A stretch of 64,000 nt of DNA from Heliocidaris erythrogramma (taxonomy: Eukaryota; Echinodermata; Echinoidea; Camarodonta; Echinometridae), in the NCBI GenBank assembly GCA_025617745.1, contig CM046855.1:16089880-16153879 (forward strand), in the 5' to 3' direction. Under the pieces are notes generated by a model that saw only the letters and a program-made list of their open reading frames with translations, made no database searches and was not told the origin of the DNA. Both the position numbers and the translations under genes were made by a program. Positions 21,201-32,600 of this stretch are shown piece after piece. The number at the start of each line of letters is the position of its first letter. The first letter of the stretch is position 1.

Positions 21201-23642
21201 AAACCTCAGTCAAGAGAAAAGGAATGAGGTGAGAAAATACATCTGAACAATGTGAACTTAGCTTTGCATTGTCCACACATCAAATACATACAAATCATTG
21301 TTGAGTTATAAATGATATACAATAAATTAAGAGTGCAGAGATTGATCAGTAATAGTGAGGACTATTTGTCAATCAGGCCACAGAGTGTTATAGTAGCTGA
21401 TGTAAATATTTTTTATTAATAATTGTGTAAATGGGGAAATCTGAAAATTACTTTTTCTGGTGTTGTATTACAAAAAATCATATCTATTATCTGTACCTTC
21501 CTAGATTTCACACAGCAGATTCCATCATCCTATCAACCGAATAATCTGTATCAGCATGGGTTGAGTTTTAACACTGTTACCTTTATCATTATGTATGCCA
21601 TTGACCGATTGTGGGATCTACGACCATAATTCGAATATGAGAGTCGTTACAGTTACTTCCAAACAGACAGATGGACATTGGTTCCCCTTGCTACTTGATT
21701 ATATTGATCTTTGAAAGTTATTCAATGTGGTTGATAGATTTTGTGACTAGCTTCAGTGTGTATTACAAATTGTGTTTCAAATGTATTCTTCAGATCTGTG
21801 TTCACATCTTGAGGCTTTGCTTGACTGAGCTATTTGAATGGAGATTCATGCAGACGGATCCTAACTGGTCTAACTTTCTTTTCAATGAAGAGACAGGAAA
21901 GGTATAAAGCATCAGAGCAACTCTATATCTTACATGCAAAATCAAGTTGTATTTAATATCAAATTAAGCATCTCTTGTGTTGTGTATATTTTAAGAATTG
22001 TACTCTTATTTGATTATATTGATGATATATTAATGATTGAATCTTGTGACGTGAACAGATTGATTTTTAGTCAAGAATCAAACTTGTAAATTTTCATTTA
22101 CCACATACATTAGCACCCTGAAACTATGTTGTAATTTCTGTTCTGTAAAAAGTTACAGTGTATTGATCCCAGGTTACATCAATTTGTGAATGTTGGAATT
22201 TGATTATGCATCCAACATTAAGGTTCCCCTAAAATTTGTAATATTAATATGAAAATAATCTGTCAGCACTATATGTACAGTTTGTGATTTTATCATTTGT
22301 CTATTTATCCTTATAGATAACTCTGTTAGATTTTGGTGCTACAAGGTACTTTGACAAGTCATTTGTGGACACTTACATGAACGTAAGTACTTTAAACTTG
22401 AAATACCTTGTGTGTTCAAGCTATAAAAATTAGATGTACAGATTTTATGTAGTAAGGTGAAAGAATATAATATAAGTGTATAGACATGTATTACCCTCTG
22501 ATTTATGCTTCATGTTATTAAAATAGTCAACAAAACAATTATGAATAAGTTAATTTGTCTAATTCTTACTGTTATAGCACCTAATATTTAATCTGCGCTG
22601 TTCAGTTGTGTTAGTCGAGTGACTTCATCTCTGTGGTATGAAATATTTTCTTGTAATACTGTGGACTTAATTGTTGATCATGAATTCAGTTATAGCCAGT
22701 GATAGGGAATTGGTAAATAATCGGCAAGGACGATCATCTTCTCTGCAGTTTGAAGGCAGAATTTTAGTCTTGTTTTTTCCAATAATGTCAGTTTATATAT
22801 AAAGTCAATTTATATTTTGATTTTGCCCATCAGGTGATCCATGGTGCCGCAAAAGGTGATAGAGAGGAGGTGCTGGTAAACTCACAAAAGCTTCAGTTCT
22901 TGACTGGCTATGAATCTAAGGTTGGTTTTGAATGCATAACAATAATTTCAACAAAAAAACAAAACAAATTTCTACAAAGGATGACTCATGACTTATGATT
23001 GAAAAGACATGAGGGAATTCATATAAACAAGTTATTAAATAGTTTCTTTAGTTCAAACCTTTAATTTATGTTTGTTTTGAAATTACAGTAGATTGCCAAG
23101 TTGTTTGCAAGAAAGAGATATTACACAGATAATGTTTTTTCAGAGGAATGATTCCTGTTTTCTTGCCTTGAAACTAATGTAATGAACCCGAGATTCCTCT
23201 CTTATGCTGAAAAATTTAATGTAAAAGCATACAAAATATATTCTATTTCTAACTTTGTCCAAAGAGATTCCTAATTATTGCTCTTGAAGGTTGGCAGGTA
23301 TGTTACTTTCTAATTTTTTAAACCTCTTAACCAGTGAGATACCGGTATATCCTTATTCCTTAGGCCATGGAGAATGCCCATGTGGATGCTGTCATGATCC
23401 TTGGTGAACCGTTCCGATCCGCAGAGCCATTTGACTTCTCCACTCAGGACACCACTCGGCGCATCCAAGACCTGGTCCCAGTCATGCTCCGAGGTAGACT
23501 GACCCCGCCCCCTGAGGAGAGCTACTCTCTCCACCGTAAGATGGCTGGATCCTTCCTGCTATGCACCAAACTAGGAGCTAAGATCTCTTGTAAGGACACC
23601 TTTGATGATATCTATAGAAGATATCACTTTGATGAAGCATGA
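15214..23642 (+). CDS. COQ8A: COQ8A (ADCK3) mitochondrial atypical kinase/ATPase of coenzyme Q synthesis
   Basis: UbiB/ABC1-family protein that supports the coenzyme Q biosynthetic complex on the matrix face of the inner mitochondrial membrane. Fourteen coding exons: 15214-15408, 15741-16115, 16602-16668, 17270-17338, 17675-17791, 18260-18345, 18740-18880, 19981-20062, 20476-20569, 21087-21228, 21794-21901, 22317-22382, 22834-22920 and 23364-23642. All phases agree, giving 635 aa against 647 in human. The start is supported by an in-frame TAG at 15202-15204. Diagnostic motifs: KLGQ at 266-269, the Ala-rich loop [11 protein letters not shown] at 325-335, ATP-binding K348, catalytic-loop QTDPNWSNF at 476-484 and DFG at 497-499. 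The N-terminal 200 residues are variable, as in the family. The upstream acceptor at 15183 implies a non-coding first exon. No defect was seen. Confidence 0.96.
19190..19830. repeat. Interspersed repeats in COQ8A intron 7, including GTGGCGGAT family copy 2
   Basis: 19461-19810 carries CATTGGCGGACCCAGGG, CTTGTCAGGGAATTATGGAG and CCACTGAGCGACTTTT, matching 10353-10505 in order, and ends near GATCCGTCCCTG. Several long C and T homopolymers lie inside. The preceding 19200-19245 stretch has opposed GGGGGTTTA and TTTAAACCCCC tracts. Confidence 0.55.
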
Positions 23643-23654
23643 ATGTTTCATGTA

Positions 23655-23810
23655 TCTTTCCTGTTGCTGTACTGAAGTAGGAACTGAGATCTGCAAGGAC
23701 GTCTTTGGTGACAAAGCATTAATTTTTTGCTTGAACCCTTTCAGCTAGCTATAAACCAAACTGAGAGCCAAGATCTTCTGCAAGTACCTAGATGAGGCAG
23801 TGAGGTTTCC
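23655..23810 (+). pseudogene. Two degenerate echoes of the COQ8A last exon
   Basis: Just after the stop codon, TAGGAACTGAGATCT..GCAAGGACGTCTTTGGTGA (about 23679-23711) and AAACTGAGAGCCAAGATCTT..TGCAAGTACC (about 23758-23790) resemble the exon text CTAGGAGCTAAGATCTCTTG..TAAGGACACCTTTGATGA. Both carry frame-breaking differences. They look like old tandem duplications of the exon end, now in the 3' UTR. Similarity is by eye and moderate. Confidence 0.4.
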
Positions 23811-23899
23811 TCTGTTCAGTGGATGTACTGAAAGACATTGATGTTGAGTAATATGTAGCTTATACTAAAAGGAACACAAGTTCAATCTTTTTTTAAATG

Positions 23900-23975
23900 A
23901 ACCCATTGCCTACAGGAACCGGTTCATCCCTGTATTAAGCCAATTGGAATTAGAGAATTCTGTAGTCATTGGGTT
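23900..23975. repeat. Small hairpin repeat
   Basis: AACCCATTGCCTACAG at 23900-23915 pairs with CTGTAGTCATTGGGTT at 23960-23975 with one mismatch. It is probably a tiny MITE remnant within the COQ8A 3' region. Confidence 0.55.
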
Positions 23976-24010
23976 AACACTGCATGTACTTTGTACAATT
24001 GTATGCACTA

Positions 24011-24281
24011 CCATCATTTGCAAAAGTTTAAGACCACTATTCCAAAATGCAATAAGTCAAAGAAAGAAAAAAAATTAAAACCTTATTTTTCAGACATACA
24101 ATTATTTTCATGGCATAACCTATGTATCATACTTGAACTATAGGCTTATACCATTATTCTTGTGCTACTTATCACTGTAGTAAACATGTTATATAATCAT
24201 TCAATGAGACAAAAGAAAGTATTCCAAATTATTTAAATACCCACAAATCCCAAGGTGGTCTTAAACTTTTGCAAATGATGG
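24011..24281. mobile_element. Tc1/mariner-type MITE
   Basis: The left end CCATCATTTGCAAAAGTTTA is the exact complement of the right end, and the inverted repeats run for about 28 bp. TA dinucleotides at 24009-24010 and 24282-24283 form the target-site duplication. The element is 271 bp and has no transposase. It lies in the COQ8A 3' UTR or just beyond it. Confidence 0.8.
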
Positions 24282-24283
24282 TA

Positions 24284-25473
24284 TTTGCATATAGCTTGTG
24301 GAGGTGTATCTGCATATTCTTAGAATAGGGAAAATTATGTGATAGACTATGTAGATTTAAGAGAATTTAGATATCGATCATTTTTTTATTATTCATATTT
24401 CATGTTTTGACACTGGTACATAACAGCATAATGTGAGCAGTTATCATGTTTCTTCCTTTCTATCAATCAGGGGAAGTGTTTTTCAGTTTGTATTATTGAG
24501 CATGTACATATATGTATGCTCATTTGTTATCATGGCATGTGAAATGAAATGAAAAAAATATATATTTCTCATCTATGAAAGAAGTGTGTGAATTGAAAGT
24601 GTACTTCTTGAATTTTCCCATATTGTTGATCTTTTAAACATTTGAAACTCGGCTTTATGTAGAGTATAGTCACACCCTACTATAATAACAATAACATTAT
24701 GCTCATTACGGAAAGCCAGATGTTCCATTTTTATTGTCCGTCCGGTCCTCAATATTAGAAGTTTTGGTAATTTGCTTCTAATGAAGTGTATTGAGAGGTC
24801 TTTGCAGAGTTAAATTGCTTGTGATGCTTTCAATCATCTCACATAGCAAAAATCAAGTAGCTCTTGAAAAGGGTTGTGCTATTATTGACATAGAGAAATA
24901 TTTGAAAATTATTGAAATACAAAATAAGTATAAAGGTATTCAGGGTTATACATTATATTTATATGCTTCAAAGGGCCTTTCTGAAAATAAATTCATGTTC
25001 TTCATTTACCAGTATTGGACTAATCTGTTTACCTCAATCCTAAGCCAGTTCCTACTGAAAAGGCAACCATTGTATATGGTATTGTATAGATCACATCGTA
25101 ACTACATTGTATTTCTCTCTCTCAAGAGAAATTTATTGCATATATAAAAAATTGTATGTAATGAGAATAATTGTGAAGAACTGGAAGTCAAGTGATACAA
25201 GTACAGTAGTATAAATGAAGATACATGTGTACATGTATATGCCGTTATGAGGTTTGATTCCTTTAAATCAACCATTAATGATTATAGATCAGAATGCAAT
25301 ATGTAAACAAATTTGTGTGTTTCTTACTGAGTGCACTCGAGTATATGTTGTAGGAAATGCAGAGAAATTTTTGATTTTAAAGAAACCAATAAATATCTGA
25401 TTTCGTAACACAAAAGAAGTATTAATTTGAGATTTTTTGTGTGTGCTTAGGGTATGGAAGACATCAAGTGCAA
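24284..25473. other. Intergenic or 3' UTR of COQ8A
   Basis: AT-rich sequence with no recognisable coding exon. A possible AATAAA signal occurs near 24985. A 118-codon open frame at 24791-25147 has no family resemblance and an AT-driven composition. Confidence 0.4.
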
Positions 25474-25586
25474 GGTTACTTAGGGAAACGTGAGGCACGT
25501 AAAAATGCAGGAAAGACGCAATTTACAAAATAATTAAAATCCTGTCATTCCACATCTTTACATGCCATTATGTTTCGCTAAGCTTG
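25474..25586. mobile_element. PIF/Harbinger-like MITE, short diverged copy
   Basis: The ends GGTTACTTAGGGAAACGTGA and, reverse-complemented, CAAGCTTAGCGAAACATAAT are inverted repeats. They match the termini of the longer element at 60172-60446. The duplication of its target site is not clear here. Confidence 0.5.
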
Positions 25587-25712
25587 AGTCGCGTAAGAAA
25601 AGTTTTGTGTGATCATGTTCATCTTCAAGGAATAAATAAATTTCCAAACAGCTGTGTCTCTAATCTACTGAGGAAGGGGATTTAGACGGGGAATAAACAG
25701 CAAATTAATTAA

Positions 25713-26083
25713 CCCTTTCAGGACAGGAATTATTTAAGGGCTAAATTGATCAGTTTGTTCTTCGAATTGGCAACAATAATATTTTTCTTTTAGTGCTACA
25801 TGGTTATAATAAGGTGTAATGTCTTACAATATACATGGTTAGGAATTTTCTCAAAGTTTTTTAAAAATTTTAAAAATAATATGCTGCCAATTTAAGGATT
25901 GTAAAGCTTGTTCTCATTTTTAAAATTCCTGGCATCAAACGCAATATGGTCATGCAACAAAAATGGACATGGTGGGTGCAGAGATTTTGCTCTTTCTACT
26001 CCTGCATCTGGTATATTTTTTAGAGCTCTGAATCAAAAGTTATTGAGGCAAACCACAAAATGTGGTCAATTGTCTTGAAAGGG
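25713..26083. mobile_element. piggyBac-type MITE
   Basis: It starts CCCTTTCAGGACA and ends TGTCTTGAAAGGG, and is flanked by TTAA on both sides (25709-25712 and 26084-26087), the signature of piggyBac insertion. The element is 371 bp, AT-rich and non-coding. Confidence 0.75.
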
Positions 26084-28342
26084 TTAAAGGTATTAGGAAT
26101 CTTATTTTTTATTCAAGAAGGAAACAAATTAACAGCAGTTTAAATCTGTGTGTATTTTGTTATTCAATGAAATCAAGAAAAAAAAATGATTGAAGGGGGA
26201 AGTACTAATACAAATACTAGTGATAATACATAAGCATGAATGAGATATCAAATTATTAATCCCTGAAGACTTTAATACAAAAAGTCAATGATAACACAGT
26301 AAAGGCAGTGAATATTGCATTTATTACTATAAAACGATATAGGACAAAAAGATGTACATTACAAGACACTACATCTTCGTATTTATTACAAAAGTACTCT
26401 GTTTATGGATGGAATCAGTATTGATAGACAAGGTTTTCAGCAAAATGCACCACAAATATACATAGCAAAAACAAATCTACATGATAAAAAGATTTGATTT
26501 GTATTAACATTAAAAAACCCCCACTAAAAGTTTTATTGAGAGGAACAATTGAAATTTAAAATGGTGCCATACGTTGCAAACTAACAACTTCTCATTGAGA
26601 CAATTTCTTTGTCAGAAATCTTTCGATCGTGAGTAGAACCTTGGGACAAAGTAGATGTAATATGAAATGGTATCCAGTAACATTCGTGATAGCCCTTCAA
26701 TATTGATTTCTGAAAACATTACACAGCATGCAAAAGGTCAAAAATGGCACACTATATAATTTCTTTAGTAAGTATGTTTCTCTATCTTCCATTTCCTGTA
26801 ATTAATTGCAACCTATCATGTGGAACATGTCATGTAAGGCTTGAAATCTGTGAAACTTGATAATTGAAAGCGCAAGGACAGTTTTCATAGCAAATGAGTA
26901 AATTAGAATGAAGCATGTTGAATATAGTCTTTTATACAACACCTGAGTAGATCCTTGTAATTTGATTGGAGAATAATAGGTCACATGTTATTAAATATTT
27001 GTTCCATTCCATGGTTTAGCGCTAGCTAGCGTGCATTTTTGTTCCATACGATTTTTTCCATTCAACGCCTCGACCTTTTCAGTGTAATGCGCGGCTGCGA
27101 TACAGCGCATACCGGACTTTGCCCATAGATCTAAGTGTTATTTTACGCTCGCGTGCGACAGGACGATGTTGAGCTGCTGTAGAGGAAAGAAGTGTATTTG
27201 GTTAAAAGTTTCTTGTCAACTTTAGCCACAACATTATACGAGTACATCTATTAGTTTAGGTGATTGTTTGAGTGAGTGTGGCCGATTCCATGTTAAGCAC
27301 AATATACTTTTGTGAGAGAATCCACCGAGTGAAGAGATAATTGAGAATTTGGTTGAGCGTGAACTGGGCTCTGACTGACTGCTCATTGGCAGACGCTACC
27401 CCGACAGGGACCCGGCCAGTTACGTTACATTTATAAATAAATTATATTTTATTGTACAAATAACAAGGATAATAATAATAATAATAATAATAATACAACG
27501 CACTTATATAGGATCTACTCAGATGTTGTATAAAACAAATAATGATTTTTTTTCATTCGTTGAAAGATGGAATCTGTTCCATTCAATTCGGCTTCGCCTC
27601 ATTGAATGGAACATTCCATCTTTCAACTCATGAAAATATTCTTTCCATTGCACTCATAAACATTCATTATTTGTATAATATTGTTCATCTTGTAAAAAAA
27701 GATACATAAGTAATATATTTTGCTCCTCCATCCATGATTTCCACTTAATTTTAGTATAAATATCTGAAAGGAATATGAGATCATGGCAATATAGTGTCCT
27801 GTGCTATGACCCCTTGACCCTGGCAGCTTCCCACACAGCGATATCGGTGGATTTATTCCGAGCAAGTGATACACAAGACACACAACCCTCATAGGATGAA
27901 CACATTTCTAGTGATCGTTGATATTGATGGAATTTACATGCCAGGCAGAGTGGGCCAGGCATATAAATTATTTTCACCTCTCATTCATTTAATAATTCAC
28001 TTCAGGATGAAAACTTCACAACAGCTTAGTATTGCTACACATAGTATCTTGCTACATGTATTTATCACCTAACGCAAAGAAATCCAACAAGGTTTTTGAG
28101 GGCTTAACAAAACTGTACTCTCCATATATTACAGATCAAAGTAAGGATGAATCACTACTACATTTTAAAGGCAATGTATGGAATGTAAAGTCTGTTTAGT
28201 TTTACCACTTTTGGATATTCACTTCAACATGGGAGCACACAGCAAGCAAATGGAGGAAGCTTCATCATTAATGGACACAGAAACACACATTCTTGACATG
28301 CATTTGGAAGTAATGCAACTGTAGCAGAAAAACATGTAATAA
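26084..28342. other. Intergenic repeats, no gene seen
   Basis: No coding similarity was recognised. An ATA microsatellite with ACGCACTTATATAGG at 27471-27515 resembles a LINE/SINE tail. A 37-bp-arm hairpin lies at 27550-27634, with TTGAAAGATGGAAT and GTTCCATTCAAT in each arm. The GC-richer part, 27000-27420, looks like part of an unidentified repeat that also contains TTCCATTCAACG. Confidence 0.45.
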
Positions 28343-28837
28343 GGAGTTTTCGATTTGCACGTTCACTAGTGGACTGCGACGTAAGCGGTCATTTTTGAAG
28401 CAGTGCGCATCGACGAGCTCATCGTTCATTGCAGATTTCTAGAACGTGTTCACCCTTGTTTTGCCGTCGTTCAGAAACTGTGACGATGTTGGCGCGATCT
28501 TTGGTAAGCACTATTCAAAACACCACATTAGAAGTCACAAAATGGACCCAAGTGACTTGATTCTCCAAGCGGAGAGTTCTCTAAAACTAACACATTCTCT
28601 TGTTTGTGATTTCCCTTAAATCAAAATTGTTGCAGAATAATCCATAAAATGAACACATTTTATTTATGCATCGCCAATCTGTTGCAGCATACAGTATGCA
28701 TGAAGATGACGTCACTATAGCTGAGTGTATGTCGTCGTGTGAAATCGAAAAGGTAATAAATAACATCTGCATGCCTCGTCAACCCTGCTTCAAGAAATGA
28801 CCACATACGTCGCAGTCCACTAGTGAACGTGCAAATC
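28343..28837. mobile_element. MITE of about 495 bp with inverted repeats of about 60 bp
   Basis: The left end GAGTTTTCGATTTGCACGTT and right end, reverse-complemented, GAGTTTTTGATTTGCACGTT continue through CACTAGTGGACTGCGACGTA. TAATAA on both sides (28337-28342 and 28838-28843) is a likely target-site duplication. No transposase is present. Confidence 0.75.
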
Positions 28838-29239
28838 AAAAACTCTAATAACTGTTTAATCACAGCCTTAAAATTCTTATTTCAGAAATCTTATCTGATT
28901 TTTCTGAAACGTGCAGTGACCCATTTCTGCTTTTACTAAAGCAGGGTTAGAGGTTAGGGGTAGAGCGCCCCTTTATTATAGACATTTAGCTCTATCATGC
29001 TTACAACATACATGGAATTCCGTTTTGGGAAGTTACAATAAGTTAATAGAACTGTAATGTGTTTCAGGGATTCAGTCCTTATTCTTGGTCTCATACAATA
29101 TGCATGACCACTGCCAGACTCTGTTTGCACAACAAGTCAAGCCTATTTCACAGCACCAAGACATGACATTATAAGATCATTTTTTTCTAAATTTAAACAA
29201 TAACTTGTGGGTTTGAATACTCTTTCAACATCTACCAGA

Positions 29240-29480
29240 AAGGTGATGATTCCTGGTGTTTCAGAGGATACAATTATAATCTTGGCATCACATTTCCACA
29301 TCAGATAAAGCAGGTTATGGTTTTCTTAGAACAATGTTCACTGCTAATATACCAGTTACAAGGATGGTGACAGTTCCTGACACTTTATGTGATGTGATCA
29401 CTATCTTGGTATCACTCGTCCACATCAAACAAAACCCATCCACATCAAACAAAGCAGCTGGGCTAGGGTTTGATTAATCA
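29240..29480 (-). pseudogene. Two decayed copies of the last exon of the F-box/WD40 gene
   Basis: On the minus strand, 29340-29240 and 29480-29355 repeat the text of the terminal exon (29777-29649). Each keeps CTGATGTGG, AAGAT and CCAGGAA-type blocks but has indels and in-frame stops. One still reads LMWKCDAKIIIVSSETPG, against LMWTSDTKIIIASPEAPG in the gene. They lie in tandem downstream of the true exon and may be unused or decayed alternative last exons. Confidence 0.65.
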
Positions 29481-29574
29481 ATGTTCATTCACTTTCAACC
29501 ACAGAGGTGTATCCTGATGCTGTTATCTCTACAACCTGGCTTGCCATACACCCACTGCAAGTTATATTGGAATT

Positions 29575-29580
29575 TTTATT
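29575..29580 (-). terminator. Possible polyadenylation signal of the F-box/WD40 gene
   Basis: AATAAA on the minus strand, about 70 bases after the stop codon. It is a weak call because such hexamers are common in AT-rich DNA. Confidence 0.3.
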
Positions 29581-29648
29581 TTACTGGGCCTTCAAACGAA
29601 AGGGGAAGGGATTATACCAGCTTCACCCTATCTGGATATGCCGCTGGT

Positions 29649-32600
29649 TTACCAGTAGCTGAGGATAGTCACAGTTCCTGGTGCTTCAGGGGATGCAATT
29701 ATAATCTTGGTATCACTTGTCCACATCAGATGAAGCAGGCTAGGGTTTCGATGGACAACATTTAAGAGCCTTCCATCCTGTTCAAAGAAATAACCAGTCC
29801 TAAAATATGTAAATTCTATGCATCCTTTACGATGTTGATTGGTGATATACATAAAATATAAGCGTTAGCAGAAGCATGTTTTCCTCGTAATATTTCTATT
29901 TAATTTCTATATAAGTTGACAAATTTTCTTGCAAAATGAGGTGCAAAGTTATGAAAAGAATGAAATAAACCACAGTTTGGTCAAAGTAATGACTTTAAAG
30001 ATAAGGAAATTTGGGAAGTTCAGTTCTTCAGTCATGAGTATATCAGATAATGAGGCAATTCTTTTTTTTCTTTTGACTGCATGATATATCATTCAGGAAG
30101 AAATTTTCAGTTACAAAATTTTAAATTCTAGAGAATGTAATTGGACAATTTAGTATTTAAAATAGTCAACTGGAATACTGTTAAAGGTCAAATTAAAGAT
30201 GGATCAGTCAGGAAGTAAATTATCAAACAATGTAGTAATCACACCTGGGCATCCCATACGACAATCTTCTTTCTGTCTCCTCCTGTGACCAGTCTATCAT
30301 TGGAAAGCCTCAGACAGCGCACAACACCTATGTGTTCCTTCATCACATTCAGACAGATACCTGTAGCAGATGTACAGAAAAATAAAGATGAAAATGCCAA
30401 TTCATTTGACATGAAACTCAGACTTACACTTCAAGATATTGCATGAACAGGTACCGGTACATAGTTTTGGTTTACTATTTCCTACACACTGCCCCATCTT
30501 TAAACCTGTCACATGTTTATTGTCATTGAACATAGTGATTAGACAAGTATGACAGATTAGTTCTATTTAAACTGGAAAGGTTATTGGAATGTTCATAATT
30601 CTTAAAACTACAAATTACATTATAGGAATAATTTTAGAATCAGTAGACTATCATGGCCCAATTGTCAGTATTAGAGATAAAATACACTGGAAACACCACA
30701 AATTTATACCAGCATCATTGACCAAACCATTTGGTAGTTTTGATTGATTGGTTGTATATTACACAGGAAATACTTGTGTGAAATCCACACAAGCAGCTGT
30801 AAACAATTGTCAGCTTCATGATATGTACATTACTGGAATGAAGAAATATACTAGAAATTAACAAGGAGCAATTTCTTGGCCAAAATTTGTAAACAAGGAG
30901 GAATGTGTAATTTGCAAGGTATCAGGAAGCTGTCAGAACTTGAGGTTTTGACATATTGTGATTTTCAATGGAGAGATTAAACCTCAATTTGTAACTTGTA
31001 AGTCTGAATAATTTTTATCAAACCTGACTAACAAAATTGAAATGATCCAAACGGAGTTATTTGCATCAAAAGAGGAGATTACAGTAGGGAAAGTAGTAAA
31101 ACACTTGAGAAAGAAACTAAAAAGATATTACAAGAGATGAAAAACATACCAAATACAACTACCATCAAGACTGATTGAAAATAGTTAATAAGAAAAAGAA
31201 AGAAGTTTAATAAAGAAAAGAAACATACAAAAAACATTTTAGATTGTTAATAAACAATATCTATAGAATAGAAAGTGGATGCAATACAAAAAAATGTATG
31301 AAGACGGATGACAGAAAAGGACAGATAATGAAAAAGAAAAAACAAAGGAAAACGGATTAATAGAGATGATGAATAAAGGATACATCTGTATTCTTATCTA
31401 CATCTGTATTTTATATTTCTGTACACTTGGACTTCTCTATACATGTATATTTTAATTGGAATTGAATAAACTGAATTGAATTGAATTGAATTGGCTTTTA
31501 TTTTGTCCTGTGTATCACTTACCTTCATAATTCCATAACCTGACTGTACTGTCTGCTGAACCTGATGCTATCACACTACTGTTATAGTCAAGGCAATACT
31601 ATAGCAAAGAGGAGGCAATAAAACCGAAATTAATCACTTTATTTCATTTAACAGTCACTGGATTCCTAAATAAAATTATCATTATTTATATGCTTCATTT
31701 AACACATCATTTAACTATTTAGTTCCAAGATGTCAGAATAATGAGCTTTTACAATAAGAGAACAAAGTTTACGTAAATAGTGAAATATCTGTTATGATGA
31801 TAAAGCAGAACTTGACAATATGATAATATTTAGTACATTCTTTCAATAGACCTCTTTCCCTACCCCTTTAAACTGCTAATTGTGCTGCTGTGACGAATGT
31901 ATGGATTTTTAAATTAAATATCTTAGTTTTTTTTTCAATTATGAACAGCACACTTAGTAGTATTACTCACCACTTCATCTGTATGACCTTCAAGTGTCTT
32001 TGTGCAGACTCCTACATGCGTGTCCCATATCTTGATGTGACCATCCCCTCCACCACTAACGATTATCTTATCATCAAACTTACAACACATCACACCTAGA
32101 GAGGAACAATAAATGATGCATCTTAGAATGATCTATAATATATCTGCCATATGACGCTGTCATTCATTTAAAAGACCCTCTTCTATAGGTTCATGATCTT
32201 AAAAATACATATTCATCCAAAATTAAACTCAAATCAAATCACAGCACTCATTATTTCATTAATAATTTCCACCACCTCATTTCACTTTCTTTCAATTGTA
32301 GGATTTTGAAAATGGAGGGAATCTCATGCATCCCTACATCCCTCAATTACAGTAGTGGTCACATAATACCTTTGTTATGATTATTTAGATTGGAAACAGT
32401 GCATTTTGTCGATATCTTTCTTTTCATAATTCAAGCAATTTGTATTTGAAGTAGTGAAAGACCAAGTTCTCAAATCAGGCAGGTGTAAATTGACATTTTT
32501 GTAGCATCATATATTAAAATGATTTGTAAACATTGGATGTGGTCCTCCGTCTATCAACCAACCTTCTGTGTGTCCATGTAAAACATGAAGACAGATTCCT

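Noticed and set aside
24791-25147. 118-codon frame between COQ8A and the F-box gene
   Set aside because: No family similarity, AT-driven residues, and no splice or start context; it is probably 3' UTR or intergenic sequence.
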